From RGIG3701 sp030530205 (GTDB lineage: Bacteria > Planctomycetota > Planctomycetia > Pirellulales > Thermoguttaceae), in NCBI GenBank assembly GCA_030530205.1, contig JAUMVK010000020.1, positions 1 through 64,000 on the forward strand: a stretch of 64,000 nt of DNA. The letters run 5' to 3'. Positions 18,686 to 28,325 of the stretch are shown piece by piece (the first letter of the stretch is position 1; every line of letters begins with the position of its first letter). The notes under the pieces are model-generated. The model worked only from the letters and a program-made list of their open reading frames with translations, was not told where the DNA came from and did no database searches. Both the position numbers and the translations under genes were made by a program.

Positions 18686-19024
18686 TTATTCTTCATATTT
18701 GTCAACTTGCAATTCTGACCAATGCATGTTTCTTAACATTTCTGAAAATGTTTTCCCATTGTTCCATCGAATCTCTTCCATTAATATCTGCCAGTCTTCC
18801 CAGTCGTGACTTTCCAATTCGGTTTTTTCCCCAGAGGGAAATATTTGAAATGCCTTTGCAGGCCCTTTAAAGAATATATGATATTCAATATTCTCAAACC
18901 TGAAATGAACATTTCTATAACAAATTTCATTATTAAAAAAACGGTACCATACGGAATCTTCTGCGGTGAATTCTTCCCCAGTCAATTCCTTATCCCGCCA
19001 AAGCATTTGTCTGTTTTGAGTCAT
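18686..19024 (-). CDS. Small acidic protein, possible immunity protein
   Basis: A 112-residue acidic protein rich in Trp and Glu. It overlaps the upstream gene by 4 bases (ATGA), so translation is coupled. Size, acidity and position resemble immunity proteins of polymorphic toxins; the family was not recognised. Confidence 0.45.
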   Translation of the reverse strand: MTQNRQMLWRDKELTGEEFTAEDSVWYRFFNNEICYRNVHFRFENIEYHIFFKGPAKAFQIFPSGEKTELESHDWEDWQILMEEIRWNNGKTFSEMLRNMHWSELQVDKYEE

Positions 19025-19536
19025 TTTGAATCCTTCTTTTGGGGAATCCTTGGTTTGTACGATGGAATATCTTCTGGTTTTTTGCCAAGCATTTCAATCA
19101 AAAAACCATACTTTTCCTTGTTTTCATCTGTTATAGAGCCATGACCATGTTCTCGGCCTGTTTTACGGGAATGACCTTTTTGCCCTTTATCAAAATCCAT
19201 TGTCTGTTGATGTAAAATCATTTTTCCATCAACAAGATGGTAATCGAAATCTACTGTTGCTTTATATTCGTGATAAACACGGATTCGTTCCAGAAGTCCA
19301 GTTTGATGATCAACCATCATATAAATGGCTTCTGGTGAATTGGAATAAGAAGGCATACCAGTCGCGCCTTTTGTAATTTTCACATCAGCTTCGATTATTT
19401 TAGGAAGAATTTCATTCTCTGCTTTATCGTCTTTCTCTGTTTTGTCGTCTTTTTGGAAAAAACCAACCGTATAGTATCCCCGAACCTTCATTCTGCCATA
19501 TTCATCCCGATTTTCATGTGCGCCTCTACCTCCCAT
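19021..19536 (-). CDS. Possible toxin-tip-like protein
   Basis: A 171-residue protein whose ATG at 19536 follows GGAGGGGG and overlaps the stop of the upstream nuclease gene (TAATG). The second half is basic with several His residues (KGHSRKTGREHGHGS), as in some nuclease toxin tips, and the coupled downstream acidic gene would be the partner. No family was identified, and it lacks any RHS part. A longer frame upstream is the antisense-free shadow of the neighbouring gene. Confidence 0.4.
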   Translation of the reverse strand: MGGRGAHENRDEYGRMKVRGYYTVGFFQKDDKTEKDDKAENEILPKIIEADVKITKGATGMPSYSNSPEAIYMMVDHQTGLLERIRVYHEYKATVDFDYHLVDGKMILHQQTMDFDKGQKGHSRKTGREHGHGSITDENKEKYGFLIEMLGKKPEDIPSYKPRIPQKKDSK

Positions 19537-19904
19537 TATACCCCCTCCTTTCCAAAAGTCAACCCTTCCTCCTGAGATTTTTGCGCATCCACCACCATCA
19601 GACAGAATTCCTTCAGCTCCTCCAGCGGGACCGTCACGAGCCACGGCTTCCGTTTCCGGCGGTGGATCACGACAGGGATCTCCCCGGGTCGTGCGTCTCG
19701 CCTGGACTGATCCATCGCCAGCTCCAGGTTGAGTTTCTCCACCATCTTGGCTTCGATGTGAACGCCGGGGATCCCGACGACGTCCGCGTCCCCATTCGCT
19801 CCGCAAAACTGCTGTCCGCGCCGAGCCTCAACTCCGAGCAGTTCTCTCAGTTTCCCTGCCAGTTCCCGTTCGGCCCTGGCTCCTTTTTCGCGTGAATTGA
19901 CCAT
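19536..19904 (-). CDS. Phage-type PD-(D/E)XK endonuclease
   Basis: A 122-residue protein beginning NSREKGARAERELAGKLREL, with GDADVVGIPGVHIEAK in the middle. The Asp of DADVV and the Glu/Lys of EAK fit a PD-(D/E)XK active site, as in small phage resolvase-like nucleases. The end (WLVTVPLEELKEF) also matches this group. It is probably a phage- or plasmid-derived DNA nuclease acting in recombination. The downstream gene is translationally coupled. Confidence 0.7.
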   Translation of the reverse strand: MVNSREKGARAERELAGKLRELLGVEARRGQQFCGANGDADVVGIPGVHIEAKMVEKLNLELAMDQSRRDARPGEIPVVIHRRKRKPWLVTVPLEELKEFCLMVVDAQKSQEEGLTFGKEGV

Positions 19905-19989
19905 AATTTCAATGAATAATGGGAAAAGTAGACAGTTGAGTGTAATATTTTCGTCATTTGGTGTCTACTTTTCGCTTACACTTGACCTA

Positions 19990-20500
19990 TATAGGTAAAT
20001 CCAAAATCAGAAAGTTAAAAAGAAATAAGGAGAATGCTACCAAACCCCGATTCTTCTTTGGCAATAAAAGGCTATACTCGTAGACATAACACAGGCTTCC
20101 ACCAACTTTATTACGGCATAGTAATAAAGAAACGCTTTATAGAATGCTGGTGTCTGGCCTAGATACGCGAGTTGGCACGTACAATAATCTTAAAATATCA
20201 GAGTTTTAAGTTGCGGCCAAACCGGATCAATGGCTTGGCCTTTTCTGAAAAAAAACACAAAAAAAACTACCGCTTCCATCTGCGGCGATAGGGTCTGAAA
20301 TTTCTTTTACGACGAGATTTGGGCCACTCCCGAGCCAAAACATCCTCCAGGTTCTCTTCTTCCTCCACCGGTCCATTGGAAGGACTGAACAACAAGATCA
20401 AGACGATGAAACGTCAGGCTTATGGTTTTCGCGATGGAGAATACTTCAAACTGAAAATCCTGGGGATTAAAAGGTGTCGGTACGCACTTGTCCGATGAAC
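19990..20500. repeat. Decayed direct duplication of 17686-18656
   Basis: Three blocks follow the same order as in the upstream region with internal deletions. They are the membrane-gene fragment (TCCAAAATCAGAAAGTTAAA), the GGCCAAACC hairpin with the basic-tail fragment, and the ISL3 3' end. The stretch between the nuclease gene and the cas operon therefore holds no intact gene. Confidence 0.65.
20370..20496 (+). pseudogene. Second ISL3 transposase 3' remnant
   Basis: Nearly identical to 18532-18656 (encodes GLNNKIKTMKRQAYGFRDGE), joined directly to the acidic-tail fragment, and so clearly a deletion product. Confidence 0.7.
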
Positions 20501-20562
20501 CTGAAATATTGATTTGATCGGGAATTTTTTTGAAAATATTGTGTTTTTTTCTGTGCCTGTCC

Positions 20563-20591
20563 TTGAAAAATTATACAGAATCTATTATACT
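20563..20591 (+). promoter_or_regulatory. Predicted promoter of the type III cas operon
   Basis: TTGAAA at 20563-20568 and TATACT at 20586-20591, spaced 17 bp, about 125 bases before the cas10 start. It is the best sigma-70-like site in this AT-rich stretch and leaves a 5' leader of about 115 bases. Confidence 0.5.
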
Positions 20592-20714
20592 GGATTTTTG
20601 TAGATTTTTTGTCTTTTTTCTGAAATTTTTTGAGAAAAAAGTAACACACCTTCGTTATATTAAACAGAGGGACCTTTCAACAAAGTTTAAGTCACACATT
20701 TTCGGAGACACTTT

Positions 20715-22322
20715 ATGTATTTAGTCTATGACGTTCGAGGCATTCAGAAATATATTTTTGCCGTTCCCAAGCTGAAAAGCATCGTCGGGGGAAGTCTCAT
20801 CGTTGAGGAGTTCGACCACAAGGAAACGCCCCAATTCGCGAACCAGTACGGCTGGACGCGGATATTCACCGGCGGCGGCCGCGGGCTGTTTTACTCAGAG
20901 AACGGCGCAAAGCTCGCGGAGTTTCGAAAGGCACTGATCAAAAAGGCCCACGAGCACGGGTTGGATCTGCGATTGGGGGAAGATGAATCATCCGAAAAAA
21001 TGCCGGAAGCGACAGATCTGTACCCTTTCGTTCCGCCGATGGAACCGGGGAAAATTTTTCCGTGTGCCCTTTCGGGGCTTTGGCCGGTACGGGGGAAAAA
21101 CGAAATCCATCCACTCATTAAGATTCGTCTGGAAAAGGGCCGGCGTAAGACCAACCAGAACAGGCCCGAAACGCCGATCGATGACGTGCTGTGGGAGCTA
21201 AAATTTGATGAGAAAATCATGAAAATCGCGACGGAAAAATGCGGTTCCGACGTGTTTTTTGATTTTTTCCGGAATGTAACTCCCAAGGATGAGTTCGACG
21301 AGCCGCAGGAACAGGCGGAGGCCAAAACTGCCGCGAAGGCTTTGGGAAACCGGAACCGCTGGGCGGTCGTCTGCATGGATGGAAACGACATGGGGCGCCA
21401 GATATCTTTCATGGCCGAGAGGCTCAAAGGTGCAGATCAGCGGCAGCGGCGTGAAACGTGGTTCCAGGCGTTCAGCAGTTCGCTTTCCAACGTGACCCGG
21501 TGGGCGTTTGCCGATGCGCTGAAAGCGACCGTTTTGGACTGGATGAAGAAGAACGAGGCCGATCTGAAAAATTACGTGTGTAAGGAGACTGGCTTCCTGA
21601 TTCTGCCGTTTCGCCCCCTGATCCTTGGAGGGGATGACGTGACGATCCTCTGTCATTCCGGCTGGGCGATGGAGTTCGTAAAACAGATGGCCGCGGCGTT
21701 TGAGAGTCATTCCAAGGATGCCGCTAACGCGAAAAAGTCGGTTCTTGGTCAGGATGACCTTTGGCCGGCAACGGGGAACCGATTGACGATCTCGGCTGGC
21801 GTGCTTTTCTGCAAAACGTCGTTTCCGCTCTCCAGCGCTCTGGATTATGCCGAGAATCTCCTCGCCAGCGCGAAGAGCGGTTTTCGCGAGACAGACCTCA
21901 ACAAACGGGCCCCTTCCGAACCGGCGGTTGACTGGGAAACTATCACGGAAACGCTCGTCGATTCACCGGCGGAACGGCGACACCGCGAGATGTGGTTCCG
22001 GGACGAAGAACTTGGCGAGAAGATCGTTCTGACCGACAAACCATACACGATCGAGGCTCTGAAAGAGCTGGAAACCGGCCTGATGGTTGAACTGGCGAAA
22101 CTACCGGGAAGCCTACGAAGTAGTATTTTGCCGGGGCTGAGCCAGCCATGGAGTCTGCGGACGGCATTTCTCGCGTCCATTGGAAAGCGTCATTTCGATC
22201 TCTGGCGAAATCTTGGCGAAAATGATGGCAAATGGTGGCTGAAAAACCAGCATAAAACGCAGGTCATTGACGCTTTGACCCTTTTGGACGAGGAAAGACG
22301 TATGGAGCAGGAGACCATTTAA
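20715..22322 (+). CDS. cas10: Cas10-like large subunit lacking an HD domain
   Basis: A 535-residue protein. The N-terminus (YDVRGIQKYIFAVPKLKSIVGGS) is typical of Cas10/Cmr2 ferredoxin-like parts. VVCMDGNDMGRQIS (residues 218-231) is the first palm metal-binding motif, and LILGGDDVTIL (302-312) is the cyclase GGDD loop, intact in both aspartates. There is no N-terminal HD nuclease domain, so ssDNA cleavage is not expected, while cyclic oligoadenylate synthesis is possible. Usual Cas10 proteins are 650-1000 residues, so this one is short. GGAGA lies 6 bases before ATG. It heads a four-gene operon with three RAMP proteins. Confidence 0.85.
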   Translation: MYLVYDVRGIQKYIFAVPKLKSIVGGSLIVEEFDHKETPQFANQYGWTRIFTGGGRGLFYSENGAKLAEFRKALIKKAHEHGLDLRLGEDESSEKMPEATDLYPFVPPMEPGKIFPCALSGLWPVRGKNEIHPLIKIRLEKGRRKTNQNRPETPIDDVLWELKFDEKIMKIATEKCGSDVFFDFFRNVTPKDEFDEPQEQAEAKTAAKALGNRNRWAVVCMDGNDMGRQISFMAERLKGADQRQRRETWFQAFSSSLSNVTRWAFADALKATVLDWMKKNEADLKNYVCKETGFLILPFRPLILGGDDVTILCHSGWAMEFVKQMAAAFESHSKDAANAKKSVLGQDDLWPATGNRLTISAGVLFCKTSFPLSSALDYAENLLASAKSGFRETDLNKRAPSEPAVDWETITETLVDSPAERRHREMWFRDEELGEKIVLTDKPYTIEALKELETGLMVELAKLPGSLRSSILPGLSQPWSLRTAFLASIGKRHFDLWRNLGENDGKWWLKNQHKTQVIDALTLLDEERRMEQETI

Positions 22323-22384
22323 GTCATTTGTACCAAAAAACGTCAAAAGTTGGGAGTTTCATCATTTAAATAGAATCGATTCCT

Positions 22385-24433
22385 ATGAAAGTTTACCAAT
22401 ATTCCATCACACTTCATTCGGACGCTCAACCCGGTACGGGCCTGGGCGGCGAAACCGTTAACGATTATGTCCCGCGCGACATGCAGGGGCGACCGTTCTG
22501 CCCGGGAGCGCATATTAAGGGCCTCATGCGCGAGGCGCTGCTCGAAATCTTCAAAAATCTCGAGCTGGACCCGGCGATCGTGTACTTCGTTTTGGGGCGT
22601 TCTTTCGATGTGGCCCGACTGGACGCGGAGTCCAGTTTCCAGATTACCGACGCAGTCGCTCAGGGGGAAAAGAGTACGATTTTCGTTTCCCGAACCGCGC
22701 TGGACGAGTACGGCACCGCAAAGGATACGTCGCTGAGAACCAACGAAGCCATTCGGACCGGCACGGTTTTTCAGGGGAAAATCATCTCAAACGTTCCTGC
22801 AGGCTCGCTCGAAGAGACGCTTTGGCAGCTGGGCCTCCTTTCGATTTTCGCGATTGGAGGAAGCCGAAATCGCGGCTGCGGCCAATGCACGGCTCAAATT
22901 CAAAAACTGAACGCCCAACCGGCGGATCTTTTGTGCCGTCTTGTTTCGGAAGTACCGGCCTGGAATCCTCCAGCGGAGAATCAGAACGAGCAGGCCGTTC
23001 CGGCGTTTACGGATTCGGAACGCTGGATCCCCGTCCGTCTGACGTTCACAGCGGAAACGCCCGTTTGTGTCCCTGCAACGGCCGCCGCTGTAAGGACGAA
23101 CGTTCAGACGACCGACTTTTCGATTCCGGCTTCGGCCGTCCGCGGTATGATCGTGCGGCGTTTTCAGGCGAAAGGACGGGCGTTCATGGACCAGCTCTTT
23201 GAATCGTCGAAATTCATAGTCTGGCCGCTTCAGCCGTGTGCCGTCGTTGGTGAAAAAACCAACGAAATCAAACCGAACTCTCCCATTTCGATCCGCGTGA
23301 GTCTGACGCACCGTGCGGCAAAATTCTCGGTCGAAAAGTCACTGATTTCAGAGTTTGAGGACAAAGCGTGGGAGGAAGAAATCCTGCAAAATGCAGCTCC
23401 CAAAGCACCGATGAAAGCGTCTGACGGAGTACTCCTCATTGAAAAACGTGAGACGAAGCCACAGCTCTGGAAGGCGAAAGCCATGCCGCACGATGTACGC
23501 TCGCACGGGGTTCACCACAATGAAAAGGGTGGAAATGAACGTGGGCTTTACACCGTGGATTCGATGGCCCCCATGATCTGGCGCGGTCTGGCTGTTTTGC
23601 CCGAAAGTATCGCGCAGGAACTGATTCAAAGTTTCGCAGATTGCCCGGAAACGACGTTTGGAACCCGTCGTTCGGTTCAGGGAATGGGAAAACTTATGGC
23701 GGAAATTTTGACCGAAACGCCAGTGGAATGGATTCTTCCGTCTGCCGCGAAACATACGGTTTTCATCGTCCAGTCCCCAATCACGATTCCTGAAGGGTAT
23801 CGAAAAGACAGTGCTGATGAACAACTCAGGAAAATGGTTGAAGTTTGGCTTCAAAAAAATGATCTTTCGGTTTCAGAGATCAAAGTTTGGGCCAACACGG
23901 GGATTCTGTTCGGCTGGAACGTCAAGCTCGGCGGACAGCAGCCCCCGCGCGTAGTGATCCTGCCGGGGTCGGTCATTCAGTTCCCGGAGAAGCTTTCGCA
24001 GGAAACGATTCAAAAGCTCCTTTCGGGCGGATTCTTCATTGACGAAACGGATCCGCAATGTGGTTATGGTGCAGTAAGTGTACACCCGGGAAAAGCGGCT
24101 GAACTTTTCACGCGCCAGCCAGAACCCAAAGTCCTGAAAGCCTCCGAAAAACGCAAGGCAATCGCACAAAAAGCGCTTGAGATTTTCCACTCCGGCAAGC
24201 CCCTTCCGAGTTCGTCGCAGATCGGGTCTCTGCGTAAACTTTACATGACAAAATCACTCAATGAGGTGAAGGAATTTTTTGACGTTCAGTGCTCAAAGGA
24301 TGGAAGCTGGGAAGCGTGGAAGTCCATTCAAAAGGAAATCCGCGAGTGGCTTGGAAATTTCGACCGCGAAAACGTTCTTTTCGGCCTGGAACTACTGACG
24401 GATTTGATTCTCACGAAAAAGAATAATCAGTGA
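22385..24433 (+). CDS. Multi-domain Cas7-like RAMP protein
   Basis: A 682-residue protein of the type III backbone. The first RAMP part has GTGLGGETVNDYVPRD, then FCPGAHIKGLMREAL (residues about 38-52), the Cas7 insertion-type motif, and a glycine-rich loop GGSRNRGCG. A second unit has FSIPASAVRGMIVRRF and a third glycine-rich segment (QCGYGAVS) follows, so at least two, perhaps three RAMP folds are fused. The last about 90 residues are purely helical (SLRKLYMTKSLNEVKEFF onward) and might be a fused small subunit; that is inference. It lies 62 bases behind cas10. No clear Shine-Dalgarno site is next to the ATG. Confidence 0.7.
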   Translation: MKVYQYSITLHSDAQPGTGLGGETVNDYVPRDMQGRPFCPGAHIKGLMREALLEIFKNLELDPAIVYFVLGRSFDVARLDAESSFQITDAVAQGEKSTIFVSRTALDEYGTAKDTSLRTNEAIRTGTVFQGKIISNVPAGSLEETLWQLGLLSIFAIGGSRNRGCGQCTAQIQKLNAQPADLLCRLVSEVPAWNPPAENQNEQAVPAFTDSERWIPVRLTFTAETPVCVPATAAAVRTNVQTTDFSIPASAVRGMIVRRFQAKGRAFMDQLFESSKFIVWPLQPCAVVGEKTNEIKPNSPISIRVSLTHRAAKFSVEKSLISEFEDKAWEEEILQNAAPKAPMKASDGVLLIEKRETKPQLWKAKAMPHDVRSHGVHHNEKGGNERGLYTVDSMAPMIWRGLAVLPESIAQELIQSFADCPETTFGTRRSVQGMGKLMAEILTETPVEWILPSAAKHTVFIVQSPITIPEGYRKDSADEQLRKMVEVWLQKNDLSVSEIKVWANTGILFGWNVKLGGQQPPRVVILPGSVIQFPEKLSQETIQKLLSGGFFIDETDPQCGYGAVSVHPGKAAELFTRQPEPKVLKASEKRKAIAQKALEIFHSGKPLPSSSQIGSLRKLYMTKSLNEVKEFFDVQCSKDGSWEAWKSIQKEIREWLGNFDRENVLFGLELLTDLILTKKNNQ

Positions 24434-24449
24434 AAGGAGTAAAAATATT

Positions 24450-25877
24450 ATGTCAAAAATCATTTATGGTCTTTACCTTCCACTGGTTTTCCCCGAGGGC
24501 CTGGCTCCTGGATGCGGCAGCGACTTTAACACCTTGCTCCTTGCGAGAGATGGAAAAAACCGACCGGTTCTGCGTGGGACGGCACTCGCCGGGGCACTCC
24601 GCCATGCTTGTGGCAAAACTTTGGAAACAGCGTTTTTTGGTTCATCCTGTGGCGAAGAATTGGACGAAGGTTCCCCTTCACGCCTGAAAGTTCCGGATGT
24701 TCCTTTGCGCTTTGATCCGAAAAAAAGTCCCGAAGACACCAGAACTCATCATTTGCGGAACCGACACACGAACGTTGTACTTGATGGGGCCCTTTTCTCG
24801 CTGGAATCCTGCCCACCCGGTACACTCGCTGAGGCTCTGCTTTGGCTTGATGGGGATTCAGCGCCGGAATCTAAAGTACAAGACGAAGCGTTTATTTCCC
24901 GCATTGCGTCCTTTTTCGCCGAGGAAACGGGTGGTTTTCTCTTGGGAGGAAGCGCAGCCCGCGGCATTGGCCGGGCGATTTTTCAGCCCGGGAAAAACCC
25001 ACTGTACTGCGTTTTCGATTTTTCAAATGCCAAAGACCTGGGAACATACCTGAATTTTCGCCAGAAAGGGCCTTCTGCACTCAATCTCCAAGGGTGGCAG
25101 AACGTTCCGGCCGGGACAGTTGAAGCGGAGCGTCTGACGGTTCATTTCAAACTGAAAATCCCACGCGGTCAGGACTTTTTGATCGCCAACGGCGACGCCG
25201 CCCCGCAGAGAGTCCGGGCCCAGAACGGCCAAAACTGCTGGCGGATCCCCGGTTCGACGCTCCGCGGGCTTTTCCGTTCGTGGGTGACACGCCTGGCCGC
25301 CCGTGAAGGTTCCGACGTGGTGGACAGTTACAACAAATTTCGGAACGAGTACCAGCTTGGCACGACTAAATACGATGGTGATTCTTTGGCGTGGCTTTTC
25401 GTGGAAAAAATGAAACGCAAAGCGGAAAAAGAACCCCTGCGTCGCGCAACCCCTGGAAAATACCCGGTCCAGTACCTTTTCGGAACGGCATTTCAGCGGG
25501 GAAGGATCCACTTTTCAGACGCTTTGGTCCCGTTTGAAGAGACCAAAAAACTTGGTGAACTTCCTCCGGAAGAAAATTTCCGCTCGCACGTGAGAATTGA
25601 CCCGATCACAGGAGGTTTCGTCCCCGGTGGTTTATTCTCGAACACCACGTTAACGTCACGAGTCAATCGTACCTTTTCGGTTACGCTTTTTGTAGAGAAT
25701 CCTCAGGAAAAAGAGGCGAAGTGGCTCGCCCAGACGCTTCGTGCGCTCGATATGGGCCTCCTGCGTCTTGGGAGCAGCAAAGCCTCCGGTCGGGTTTCTC
25801 TCGCCGAAGTACCCAACGCTTGCGGCACTTATTCTGAATTGTTCAGCAGTATTAAGCCTTTTGAAATGGAGAAATAA
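24450..25877 (+). CDS. Two-domain Cas7-like RAMP protein
   Basis: A 475-residue protein. The first RAMP unit has LRGTALAGALRHACG (residues about 44-58) and glycine-rich GGSAARGIGRAIF. The second has WRIPGSTLRGLFRSW, then YLFGTAFQRGRIHFSDA, a phrase typical of Csm3/Cmr-type subunits, and a final loop LGSSKASGRVSL. It probably forms part of the crRNA-binding backbone. AAAGGAG precedes ATG, and the gene follows its neighbour by 16 bases. Confidence 0.75.
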   Translation: MSKIIYGLYLPLVFPEGLAPGCGSDFNTLLLARDGKNRPVLRGTALAGALRHACGKTLETAFFGSSCGEELDEGSPSRLKVPDVPLRFDPKKSPEDTRTHHLRNRHTNVVLDGALFSLESCPPGTLAEALLWLDGDSAPESKVQDEAFISRIASFFAEETGGFLLGGSAARGIGRAIFQPGKNPLYCVFDFSNAKDLGTYLNFRQKGPSALNLQGWQNVPAGTVEAERLTVHFKLKIPRGQDFLIANGDAAPQRVRAQNGQNCWRIPGSTLRGLFRSWVTRLAAREGSDVVDSYNKFRNEYQLGTTKYDGDSLAWLFVEKMKRKAEKEPLRRATPGKYPVQYLFGTAFQRGRIHFSDALVPFEETKKLGELPPEENFRSHVRIDPITGGFVPGGLFSNTTLTSRVNRTFSVTLFVENPQEKEAKWLAQTLRALDMGLLRLGSSKASGRVSLAEVPNACGTYSELFSSIKPFEMEK

Positions 25878-25880
25878 ATT

Positions 25881-28238
25881 ATGGCCGCGCAAAACGAAAC
25901 GACTTCTGAATACTCACTCATCATTGAAAACGGGAAATATTTTGTCGAAATTCCAAATAAAAAAGGGGAAAATGTCAGACGTCCCATCCTGAGTAACATG
26001 ATTGGGTTCGATAAAAGTCTGGCCAAAAATGGCGATACGATTCTTGTCACGATGAAGAATGGAATCATTCAGTCACAATCTGTCAAACTCAAGGGACACG
26101 AAGATTATACTCCGACCGAAAGCAGTACTCCCCAAAATCCTCAGAGTTACGGCGGGAGAAATTCTTGGGGAAACCATTCCTCCAATTTTGGGAGAAATTC
26201 GTTCGGTCGTAATCCGAATCAAATTACCTCGAAGCTGGAATCTCCGTCAAACATCGGTCAGCCGTTCCACAATCCGTACACATTCATCCCGTTTTCGGGC
26301 ACACCCCAGCACATTGAGCCGACACTGCGCACGATCGACGAAGTTGAAAAGGACCGTCTTTCGGGCGTTCTGGAACTTTCGGTTGAGACCCTTCGTCCTC
26401 TTTTGACGATGCAGGCGGTAAAGAAAAATGATACGAACAAAGAAAAGGAAAAAAGCAGCACCGCTTTGAAAATCGGCTCGGACGTCATCGTTCCGGCCAC
26501 GGCCATCCGCGGTATGCTTCGGAACCTCATGATGATCCTGACCTCCGGCTCCCTGGGCAACACCAACCCCAACGCCTGGTTCTGCTGCGGCCGTGATGTG
26601 CAGCTCGGCGACGGAACCGGCAGAACGCCCCAAACGCCGCAAACCCTCTTCCTCGCGAGGGTCGAACGCGCTGGTAATACCCTTCAGGATGGAATCGTTC
26701 GGATCGGGAAATGCCAGCTTGTGCCGCTGGAATATTTAGGAGACAGGAACAGCTTGAAAAAACTGCGCAAAGATTTTAAAAGAGGTCCACTTTATTATGT
26801 TTATGAAAACGGTCGGCCTCGTCCGTTTGACAATCGCCGTGACGCGGGCAAAACGCGCTGGCAGCTGAAAATTTCAGGCGATATTCAGTGCAAAGGCCGC
26901 AAAAAGGAGGCCCTGTACGCCGAAGACCCCACACAGTCAGAAATTACTGTACCGTCTTCGCTCTGGGCCGATTATATCTCACGAAATACCAATGGAGACC
27001 ACACAGAACTTCACCGCGGCGACCTGATCTGGCTGGAACCTCAAAACCTGAATACCACCCGGATCACGGACGGAAGCCAAATCAAAAGCCTTCAGTGGGC
27101 GCGTTGGGGAAAAAAAGGACAGGCGATTCAAGATGTTCTCCCGAATAAAGAGTACCTTCCGGACACGCGCAGAACCGACCGCAAAGTCGATTTTGTGACC
27201 AACCTGTTCGGCCAGGTTTCCGACACGGGGGACAAAAACGTTCCGTGTTTCGCGGGGAGGATCCGTCCCGAAAACCTCGTCTTTTGCGACGCTTCCGCCA
27301 AAATCTGGAAGGAGATCCCCCTCGTGGCCCTTTCGACCCCGCACCCCGGATGCTTTTCGTTCTACCAGAAAAAAGACGAAGCAAAACTCCGCGGGTACAA
27401 AGTTTACAGGAACGCTTTCGACTCGGAAAAACCGTGGGAATACGACAATCAACCAATTTACGATGCGAATGGAAACGTCCGTAAATTTGGGACCTCCGAC
27501 ATGACACGGACGGCCGACTTGCTCCCGCCGAACCAAACGGGAAACCTCCGGATCGCGTTTCAGGCTCTGACAGTCAACGAGCTGGCGCTCCTTTGCCGGG
27601 CGTGCTCGGTAAAGGCCTGGCGTCTTGGCGGCGGCAAGCCGATCGGTCTGGGCCTGTGTCAGCCGGAGATCAAGTCCATTTTCATCCTGGAGGATGACGG
27701 CACGATACGAACGGCAAAACCCGAGGAATTCCAGCTGGAAGAGCCGCTCCGCTCGACCGTGGAAAAGCAGATGGCGATCTGGGAAGCCACTCAGAAACCG
27801 GTTTCCAAGGTCCGTTACCCGCGAGCGGCAAAGAAGAACTACGACTCTTTCCAGCGCGGCGGGCATATCTGGTTTTCGACCTTTGCGGCCCCGAAAAAAG
27901 GTGCGTCCGGACAAATGGAACGTCAGCTTCAGCCCGTTCGTTTTACCGAATCGTTCCGTAGGTCCAAGGGGCTTCCGACCGATTCCCAGGCGATGGAGGG
28001 GCAGTGGCTTCCGCTCTTTGACCCGGCCAACCCCGAAGCCGACCTTCTGTACGGGTGGAATACCAAACTGGAACCGCAAGGGGCGGGAAACGTCAAATCC
28101 TACGATTCCTTCAAACCGTTCGATAAATCGGACGCGTTGTCGCCTGACACAAAACACATTCACGAAAACAATTCCATGAACCGTCAAAAGCGTCAGGACA
28201 ATAAAGACACGCGGCTGGATACGGAAGACGAATCCTGA
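25881..28238 (+). CDS. Large TIGR03986-like type III RAMP protein
   Basis: A 785-residue protein. Residues 1-60 are beta-rich, followed by a Ser/Asn/Gly-rich linker to about residue 125. The RAMP part starts with FIPFSGTP and includes VIVPATAIRGMLRNLM. Further on are NLFGQVSDTGD with FAGRIRPENLVFCDA and the glycine-rich AWRLGGGKPIGLGL. This order matches the TIGR03986 RAMP family of type III systems by recollection. ATG overlaps closely with the previous stop (3 bases apart), GGAGAA lies in front, and it ends the operon before the array leader. Confidence 0.7.
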   Translation: MAAQNETTSEYSLIIENGKYFVEIPNKKGENVRRPILSNMIGFDKSLAKNGDTILVTMKNGIIQSQSVKLKGHEDYTPTESSTPQNPQSYGGRNSWGNHSSNFGRNSFGRNPNQITSKLESPSNIGQPFHNPYTFIPFSGTPQHIEPTLRTIDEVEKDRLSGVLELSVETLRPLLTMQAVKKNDTNKEKEKSSTALKIGSDVIVPATAIRGMLRNLMMILTSGSLGNTNPNAWFCCGRDVQLGDGTGRTPQTPQTLFLARVERAGNTLQDGIVRIGKCQLVPLEYLGDRNSLKKLRKDFKRGPLYYVYENGRPRPFDNRRDAGKTRWQLKISGDIQCKGRKKEALYAEDPTQSEITVPSSLWADYISRNTNGDHTELHRGDLIWLEPQNLNTTRITDGSQIKSLQWARWGKKGQAIQDVLPNKEYLPDTRRTDRKVDFVTNLFGQVSDTGDKNVPCFAGRIRPENLVFCDASAKIWKEIPLVALSTPHPGCFSFYQKKDEAKLRGYKVYRNAFDSEKPWEYDNQPIYDANGNVRKFGTSDMTRTADLLPPNQTGNLRIAFQALTVNELALLCRACSVKAWRLGGGKPIGLGLCQPEIKSIFILEDDGTIRTAKPEEFQLEEPLRSTVEKQMAIWEATQKPVSKVRYPRAAKKNYDSFQRGGHIWFSTFAAPKKGASGQMERQLQPVRFTESFRRSKGLPTDSQAMEGQWLPLFDPANPEADLLYGWNTKLEPQGAGNVKSYDSFKPFDKSDALSPDTKHIHENNSMNRQKRQDNKDTRLDTEDES

Positions 28239-28297
28239 AAAGTCGCGAAAAAACCAAAATTTTGAAAAAATCATAGAAAAAAAGGGGGGGGAAACCC

Positions 28298-28325
28298 TTG
28301 ACAGCCGCACCGGGTGTGGTAAAAT
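28298..28325 (+). promoter_or_regulatory. Leader promoter of CRISPR array 1
   Basis: TTGACA at 28298-28303 and TAAAAT at 28320-28325 with a 16-bp spacer. A TTTCTTTGACAATTTG block shared with the leader of array 2 follows at about 28352-28367. The first repeat starts 116 bases after the -10 box. Confidence 0.65.
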
